The notes under the pieces were generated by a model, which saw nothing but the letters and a program-made list of their open reading frames with translations, was not told the DNA's origin and made no database searches. A stretch of DNA of 64,000 bases, taken from Sacculina carcini (taxonomy: Eukaryota > Arthropoda > Thecostraca > Sacculinidae). This document shows positions 57,340-64,000 of the stretch, in pieces (within the stretch, counting starts at the first letter, position 1; each line of letters starts with the position of its first letter). Both the position numbers and the translations under genes were made by a program. Location of the stretch: NCBI GenBank assembly GCA_916048095.2, contig OU696584.1, forward strand, positions 958,501 to 1,022,500, written 5' to 3'.

Positions 57340-58410
57340 ATTATTAATTACAGGCAAATCCAGTAGCATGGGAAGAGTGCAAGCACTATTACCACCCTAA
57401 GGTGGCCCCATGTACCGGAAGCGCCCAAAAGATTCAGAGAGAAAGACAGTTCGAAGAGAAAAAAGTCTAGAAAGAGATTTGGAAAGAAAATAATAAAAAA
57501 ATAACAATAAATAATAAACCATCATCCGATAACAATCCATAATGTCACTCCGCCCACGCTCCTCAATAAATAATAACAATCAACAATAAATATGTGATTC
57601 AGTAAATAACAGCCATCAATAAATAAGAATAAATATTAACAAATAAGTAATAAATAACAATCAAGAACAATACATATGATTCAATAAGAAACATCCAACA
57701 ATAAATATAAATATGATTCAATAAGTAACAACAACACAAATAAATATGATTCAATAAACAATAACACCAATAAATATGATTAAATAAACAACAACAACAA
57801 TAAATACGATTCAATAAACAGCAACAACAATAAATATGATTCAATAAACAACAACAACAATAAATATGACTCAATAAACAGCAACAACAATAAATATGAT
57901 TCAATAAACAACAACAGCCAAAAAGTAAAAGTATAATTTAATAAATAACAACAACCAATAATAAATAGTAATAAATAGAGAGTAAAATAGGAATAAATAT
58001 AAATAAATAGAAAATAAATAACAATAAATATGAATAAATATACAATTAATAAGACTCAACAGTCAATTCCGCTCTTTCAGTAGCATTTCATTTACTTTGG
58101 CCTTGAATTTGTTCAAATTGTTCTGCGAGAAAGCCTCCTCCTTCAACGTGTTCCAAGTAGACACAGTGGCCGGAAGAAAGCAACGTTGGAAGTGTTTTGT
58201 ACGACAACGAATTGGAGCCATGCACTGGGAATGCTGTTTGGATGTAAACCGTGTGCTTCTTGCTGCCACGAAATCATCAGGAATTGACTTGCTCATCGGA
58301 TGATGGTCGTTGTTAACAAGTAATTCACGGGTGAGGTAGTGTTGTGTGGATATTCTGGCTGCAAGTTCCAGTTTGGCGTTATTGTTTACTTGTTCTACTA
58401 ACGTGTTAAA
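57340..58410 (-). mobile_element. 5'-truncated LINE: ORF2 C-terminus and 3' UTR
   Basis: On the minus strand a frame from about 58408 ends at 58063 and reads NNAKLELAARISTQHYLTRE, then MSKSIPDDFVAARSTRF and FLPATVSTWNTLKEEAF, the type of tail found after reverse transcriptase in non-LTR elements. The 3' UTR then runs leftwards through about 13 imperfect AAATATGATTCAATAAACAA-like units (seen on +) to a core block and an (ATA)n tail at 57340. This core block is what recurs at 2.46, 7.0, 17.65, 22.74 and 29.43 kb. Confidence 0.75.
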
Positions 58411-58563
58411 TTAGTGTTTCGCTTGGTGTTATTTGTTGATTGTGGCTGGCCATTGACGTTGATTTCAATATATTTTGTTGAGCAATTTGTTGTTTCACTG
58501 GTGATGTTCATTTGATGCTGGTGTTGTGTTTGTCGTTAGGTCGGCTAGACAATTTATATGACT

Positions 58564-58659
58564 GGATCATATTGTGAGAAGATCAATGGATCATAGTGTG
58601 AGAAGATCAATGGATCATAGTGTGAGAAGATCAATGGATCATAGTGTGAGAAGATCAAT
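58564..58659 (+). repeat. 24-bp tandem repeat, 4 copies
   Basis: Four copies of GGATCATAGTGTGAGAAGAT followed by CAAT, exactly 96 bp, with one A/T change in the first. Confidence 0.95.
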
Positions 58660-59224
58660 GTCTTATGGAGACAACGGATTCACCGTTTCGAAAGGTGCAA
58701 ACAATAAAAACAGAATAATTGAGGAAAACAATACTAGAATGTGATAATGCAAGATGGAGAGAAGTAGAATATATGAAGGGTGAATGTGAAAATGGAAGAA
58801 TGATGATAAACAAGAGAAATTGCTTGATAAAGCTCCGCCTTCAAAACTAGAACAACAAACCTACAATCAAACAATACATAAAGCAGGCGACAGGTATTTT
58901 GTACATGTGACGTGGAGGATCTGAAACACTATATTGTCGTATCCAGCATATGCTAGAAAGATGAGGAGACCAGTTTTCAAATTTCCTACATGGAGAACGA
59001 AGATAATCTCCCGGGCGAGCTGATATTAGAAATGAGATTTAACTCCATACCGGAGATATCGTGTATGTATTTTTGAAAATTAGAAAGGTTAGGGATAATA
59101 AACTAAAGAGGGGAAGGACGATTAAAGCATAAGGATCAAAGAAAGATCGAGATAATAATTATATACACAAACCGAACTAGGCATTGTAGGCATTGGCCAT
59201 GTTCCCGTCCAAAATTTGAGTCTT

Positions 59225-59430
59225 TTTTAGTTCGGGGGAGAAGGATAGAACAGAAGAAAGCTGCCGTTACAGGGTGCACCAACTCTTCTGAATCATCGCC
59301 CCCCGTCCTGATAGTAGTTGCTCGAAGGGAAGAAGCAGAGGGTCCCCTTTTAGTTGCCTCTTACCACACGCAGCGGGAACGGCGGTGTGACAGCGGTACT
59401 ATTCTAATCCCCTGACCGCAGGACAATTTG
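59225..59430. other. Possible retroelement relic
   Basis: GTTGCCTCTTACCACACGCA and TATTCTAATCCCCTGACCGC resemble 3'-region words that recur in invertebrate non-LTR elements. No frame and no ends are visible. The call rests on resemblance only. Confidence 0.25.
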
Positions 59431-59465
59431 AGTCTCACTTGTTGCGAAATCGAAATCCTTTTTTC

Positions 59466-59721
59466 CATTTCCATATCACAGATAAACATGAATGTCAACA
59501 AAATCGTTGAATACCGTAATATTAAAACTTGACAAAATGTTCGGAAAATATTGAATACTTATTGATAATATACGATTTCGCTACAATTTCAGTCCGACGT
59601 GCTGCAAAATCCTTATATATCAAGAAGTATTCAATATTTTCCTACATTTTGTAATGGTTGGATTTCACGGTATTCAACGATTTTGTTGGCCTTCATGTGT
59701 ATTTGTGATATTGAAATTCTA
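59466..59721. repeat. Long inverted repeat (hairpin), arms about 110 bp
   Basis: The left arm has CAACAAAATCGTTGAATACC and GGAAAATATTGAATACTT; the complement of the right arm carries the same words in the same order, with scattered mismatches. The loop is roughly 35 bp. It suits a foldback element or a dsRNA-forming locus. Confidence 0.8.
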
Positions 59722-60470
59722 ATTTAGAACTTGAATATATGCAGTAATGTACATTGGTATATTTTTCGCATTGCCGCGGAAGTCCAATAATGTGGCTGTG
59801 GTTCGACTATTGTGGCGCCTATCAGTATCAATTATTTTGAGTTCGTGTGTAGTAGGGCGGTTATATTATACCGGTAAGTGGTATTGTTTGTCCGTTCTTT
59901 TGGCTCATGACTCAATTATGATTGACATACTTAGTGAATGGGTGTTTATTTGTGAAATATGCATTGTCTGATGTTTTCTGGGTGTGCGTTGTGTGCCCCA
60001 CCCATTACAATGCTTAGTATGGTAGTTTTCGTTCATCTCCAGTCGCATGACTGGGATTTGTGAGTGTTTTCCAGTAGGGCTATTACTGACTGTCTAGTGG
60101 CCCAATTAGCAGGCGTTTATTTCGTGTTTTTTGTAAACCTTTCGAAACTGTATCATCATTATCCGGTACATATATTTCTTCTCCACGTTGTGGTTTTTTA
60201 TTAAGCAATTTTACATCACATTACATTTTAGACGGAACAAGAACATGTTAAGATATAAATAGATAACATATATAAAAACATAACTGGAATAAAACATCAA
60301 TCATATGAAATTGTAGATGAGAGTGGACATATAAACGGAGGTAGATTGGGTAAAAACAAGTAAAAGAAGGTGGGTAAGTGAACAAAATTTTATTCCTTCG
60401 TAATTTCCTTCCTTCATATTCCTTCGTAATTATTTAACGTGGAAATTTTCTATTCATTTTCTTAATTCGT

Positions 60471-60508
60471 AGTTCTTAGTTCTTAGTTCTTAGTTCTTAG
60501 TTCTTAGT
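60471..60508 (+). repeat. (AGTTCTT)5 at the LINE 5' edge
   Basis: Five perfect heptamers end where the ORF1 frame of the next LINE begins, so they probably mark the 5' boundary of that insertion. Confidence 0.85.
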
Positions 60509-60570
60509 TCCAACGCACTGACTGTGATAAGGGCTATGCCGACACTGTAAAGGAGGCAGCTGTTCCAGTA

Positions 60571-61128
60571 TTGCAGAATATTATAAAGGACGAAATGGAG
60601 CAGCTTCGGAAGAGACAGGCGATTCAAGAGGTACAACTCAAGGAAAGCCAAGAAGCTAGAATTAGAGAATTACGGGATGAAGATGCAAGGATGAACAATA
60701 TTATCATATTCGGAATGCAGGAAAGTAAGGAGAAAGAAGGTGTCAAACGGAAGAAAGATGATGACGCTTTTATGAGCCAGTTTTTGGGAGAAGGACTGGA
60801 ATTTGACATGAAACAGAATGAATCCATGAAAATATCCAGGATAGGTAAACTGGATGAAGCAAGTGTGCGGCCAAGACCAGTTATGATTGAATTGGAGTCA
60901 TCAACAGTGAGGATGGAGGTTCTGTCGCATGCAAGAAATCTCAAAGGAAAGGAAAAATACAAGAACATTGTACTACAGCATGATCTGACCAAGCAACAGA
61001 GGGAAAACTTGAAGAAGCTTGCGTTAGAGCGAAAAGAACTGGAGAACGAGTCATCGGGGGACTATATCTTCAGAATCAGAGGTCCACCTGGCCAAATGTT
61101 CATAAGGAAAATCAAGAGACAACACTAG
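60571..61128 (+). CDS. LINE ORF1 protein, 5'-truncated
   Basis: 185 codons, open also upstream to about 60508 but with no ATG, which suggests the start is lost. The N-terminal half is a charged coiled coil (MEQLRKRQAIQEVQLKESQE), followed by MNNIIIFGMQES, the RNA-binding fold start seen in LINE ORF1 proteins, and a basic C-terminal part ending IRGPPGQMFIRKIKRQH. It is followed 77 bp later by ORF2. Confidence 0.65.
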   Translation: MQNIIKDEMEQLRKRQAIQEVQLKESQEARIRELRDEDARMNNIIIFGMQESKEKEGVKRKKDDDAFMSQFLGEGLEFDMKQNESMKISRIGKLDEASVRPRPVMIELESSTVRMEVLSHARNLKGKEKYKNIVLQHDLTKQQRENLKKLALERKELENESSGDYIFRIRGPPGQMFIRKIKRQH

Positions 61129-61205
61129 ACCCAAAGACCACAAAAAGTATAGTTGAAGGTAGAAAAGTAAAGTTTCATAATTTACGGGATCAATCAAAGT
61201 ATTCT

Positions 61206-64000
61206 ATGTTGTTTAACTGTTGGTACTGTAACGCGGATGTGTTAACGAACAAAATGGTTGAGTTGAGAACAAGAATCTCGAATGCTGATATTTCTCCAGA
61301 TATCATAATGATCAATGAAGTTAAACCTAAGACTCCAAGGTACATGCCAATGGAATCGGAACTGAAACTAATTGGATTCAGTATGTTTTCTAATCTGAAT
61401 AAAAGCGGCCGGGGAATTGTGATTTATGCTAAAAACCATCTTCAAGCAAGAGAGGTTATTTTCAATAGTGTCTATTGCGAATCTGTCTGGATTGAGATTA
61501 GTCTAATGGGAAGCGATCTGCTGCTAGCTGGATGCATCTACCGAAGTCCTAACAGTGAAGCGGAAAATACTAGCGGGTTGAACAAATTGCTGCAGGAGGT
61601 GGATAAACACAAGGCATCACATTTTTTGGTAGCAGGAGATTTCAACTTCCCGAAGATAGATTGGAAAGATTGGCACACAGAGGGTGATGAAACTAGCGAG
61701 GAGTTTTTATTTCTTGAAACACTGAGAGAAAACTACTGGTATCAGAAAGTAATATTTCCGACTAGGGCTAGAGGAACGGATCATCCCACATTGCTTGATC
61801 TAATTCTAACGAATGAGGAAGACATGGTTGAAAATATGGAATATTGTTCTCCTCTTGGCAAGAGCGATCACGGAGTCATAGAAGTTACCTACAAAGCCTA
61901 TAGAAGACGAGAACATACGAAACAGAAAATTAGATTATATAATAGGGGGGATTACAATAGCATGAAATCCAATCTGACAAGTTGTTGGCGTGAAGAAATA
62001 AAAAATTATAAGAATATTGAGGACAAATGGGAATGTTTTAAAGGAAAAATCTTACAATTAGAACGGGCACATATTCCAGAGAAGAACAGTAAAGGCCTTC
62101 ACATTGATAATGATCGAATGGCTCTGGATCCCAAGATACGAGCTGAAATCAACAAGAAACACAGGTGCTGGCAACGATATATTGAGACGAAGGATCCTGA
62201 TAAGCATTAACTATACTGTAGGCAGAGGAACAGGGTGAGGAAGATTACTCGAGAAATAGAAAGGTTTGAAGAACGTGAGGTAGCCAGACTGGCCAAATCT
62301 TACCCGAAAAAATTTTGGTCGCATGTGAAGCGGAAGTTGAAAACATCTGCTAGTATTGCAGATTTGAAAGTTGAAAAAAATGGAAGGACAGAAGTCGTTA
62401 CAGGAAATATTGAAAAGGCTGAAGTATTGTCGGAACATTTTGCTCAAGTCTTCACGAAGGAGGACAATACTCACGAAAAATTCTCGGAAAAGACAGATGT
62501 TATTAGTGATTTGGTGATCACTCAGCAGCAGGTGATGGAACAACTGAATGGATTGAAAACGGACAAATCTCAGGGTCCTGATGGACTTCATCCCAGAGTG
62601 TTGAAGGAACTTAGAGAGGAAATATGCGAAGTTATTACTGATATTTTCAACGCGACTCTTGTAACAGGTGAAATACCAACTGACTGGAAGTTGGCAAACA
62701 TCAGCGCAATTTTCAAAAAAGGCAATAAATCGGACCCGAGTAACTATCGACCGGTGAGTTTAACCAGTGTTGTTTGCAAGATCATGGAGAAAATAATCCG
62801 TACTCATATTCTAGACCATGTGAAAACACTGGGAATGCTTTCCTCGGAACAGTATGGTTTCCTCACGAGAAGGTCAACGGTTATCCAGATGTTGAATGTT
62901 GTGGAAGAATGGACTGCAGCACTGGATGAAGGGTGTGAGACGGATGTTGTCTACATGGATTTCCAAAAAGCCTTCGATAAAGTACCGCATTATAGATTGC
63001 TACATAAACTGGAAGAACATGGTATAACTGGTCAAATATTGAAATGGATATCATCGTTCTTGGTGGGAAGAAAACAAAGAGTGCACATAAAAGGGGAAAA
63101 TTCAGGATGGGATCATGTGCAGAGTGGTGTGCCACAAGGCAGCGTATTGGGGCCAATTCTCTTCATCTTGTTCATCAACGATTTACCTTGTAATGTTCAG
63201 TCGCGGATATATATGTTTGCGGACGATACAAAGATATTTAGGCGGGTTGATTCACAGCAAGATTGTACGATGCTCCAGGAAGATTTGAATCAACTTCAAA
63301 AATGGTCAGTAGAAAATCAACTGCCTTTCCACCCTGACAAATGTAAACATTTGAAAATCCACAGCAAGTATCGTTCACATTTAGTGACAAGATATCACCT
63401 CGGAAATAGTGTGGAACAAGCTGACATACAGCAAGTCAAAGTTGAAAAGGACCTGGGAATCGTGACTGATGAGCACCTTCCTTTCTCAGCCCATATCCAG
63501 AGTAAAGTCACTAAAACGAACCAGATAATGGGTCTGATAAGACGAACGTACAAACATCTGGACATTCCAACGTTTCGTCGACTTTTCAAAGCTGTAGTGA
63601 GGCCTCATCTGGATTACGGTCAGGCAGTTTGGTCTCCGTACCTGAAAAAGGATGTAACTGCCATTGAAAATGTCTTGAGGAGAGCATCTAAGAATATTCC
63701 CGGTTTACATGGTATGACATACCAAGAAAGGTTACGATTGTTGCAGCTGCCTACCATGTTGTATAGGAGAATGAGAGGAGACATGATCGAGATGTATAAA
63801 ATTATGAATAACAAATATGACAAGGACGTGAATATGAGATTTGAGAAAAACGAAGGAGTGACTCGAGGAAATTGTATGAAGGTAATTATGCCTAGATGTC
63901 GAACTAGAAGGCGGCAAAAGTATTTTTCCGTGAGGGTAGTGGATGTATGGAATAGTTTGCCGAATAATATTGTAGAGGCTCCAAATATTGTATCATTTGA
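61206..64000 (+). pseudogene. LINE ORF2 (endonuclease + reverse transcriptase), CR1/L2-like, one in-frame stop
   Basis: The endonuclease runs from 61206: MINEVKPK, GRGIVIYAK, AGCIYRSPNS, VAGDFNFPKIDW and SDHGVIEV cover the catalytic Glu, Asp-Asn and Asp-His. A TAA at 62208-62210 stops it. The same frame is then open for the remaining 1.79 kb to the window end, with reverse transcriptase motifs SNYRPVSLTSVVCKIMEKII, VYMDFQKAFDKVPH, SGVPQGSVLGPILFILFIND and YMFADDTKIF, and a tail with LIRRTYKHLD and VVDVWNSLPNNIVEAPN. Only one break is visible, so the copy is young or recently active. The 3' end lies outside the window. Confidence 0.88.

Overview
The window is a stretch of animal nuclear genome, probably an invertebrate with cilia. 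The genes are spliced, with GT-AG introns and one GC-AG intron. They include animal families (PRPSAP, CDK2AP/DOC-1, a whirlin-like PDZ protein, TMEM231, CDK20), and between them lie microsatellites, minisatellites, non-LTR retrotransposons and short terminal-inverted-repeat elements. I cannot place the lineage more precisely from sequence alone. Gene models were assembled by hand from splice sites, reading phase and resemblance to family members; every multi-exon model keeps frame from start to stop.

Layout. 0.6-2.4 kb: a 33-bp minisatellite almost without C on the + strand. 3.25-13.4 kb (+): PRPSAP, 8 coding exons, 404 aa. 13.96-15.12 kb (-): DPH7, intronless, convergent with PRPSAP. 15.33-15.61 kb (-): CDK2AP/DOC-1, intronless, 212 bp upstream of DPH7. 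16.88-31.97 kb (+): a USP31/USP43-type deubiquitinase, 16 exons, 1030 aa, with introns full of (CA)n, (GT)n, minisatellites and transposon fragments. 33.6-34.6 kb (-): a decayed LINE. 34.7-35.1 kb (-): an unidentified ORF. 36.46-37.18 kb: a 23-bp array that runs into the CDK20 start codon. 37.17-40.72 kb (+): CDK20, 3 exons. 42.56-43.61 kb (-): TMEM231, intronless. 44.6-45.8 kb: a hAT-like element with a perfect 8-bp target duplication. 46.33-49.39 kb (+): a two-PDZ whirlin-like protein, intronless. 53.29-56.75 kb (+): pyruvate kinase, 4 exons, 510 aa. 57.3-58.4 kb (-): a 5'-truncated LINE. 60.5-64 kb (+): another LINE, with ORF1 and endonuclease plus reverse transcriptase, running off the window.

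Functions. CDK20, TMEM231 and the whirlin-like protein all belong to families that work at cilia and sit within about 12 kb. The others are housekeeping or regulatory: a PRPP-synthetase regulatory subunit, diphthamide synthesis on elongation factor 2, a chromatin (NuRD-associated) factor, a deubiquitinase and glycolysis.

Most striking: each 23-bp unit upstream of CDK20 reads Met-Asp-Gln-stop and then Gln-Val, whereas the gene starts Met-Asp-Gln-Tyr-Gln-Val. The array looks like about 30 copies of the gene's own start region, exactly in 23-bp register with the real ATG, and could form a ladder of minimal upstream ORFs. Second, many introns here carry (CA)n just after the 5' splice site and (GT)n just before the 3' splice site, so each intron could fold its own splice sites together.
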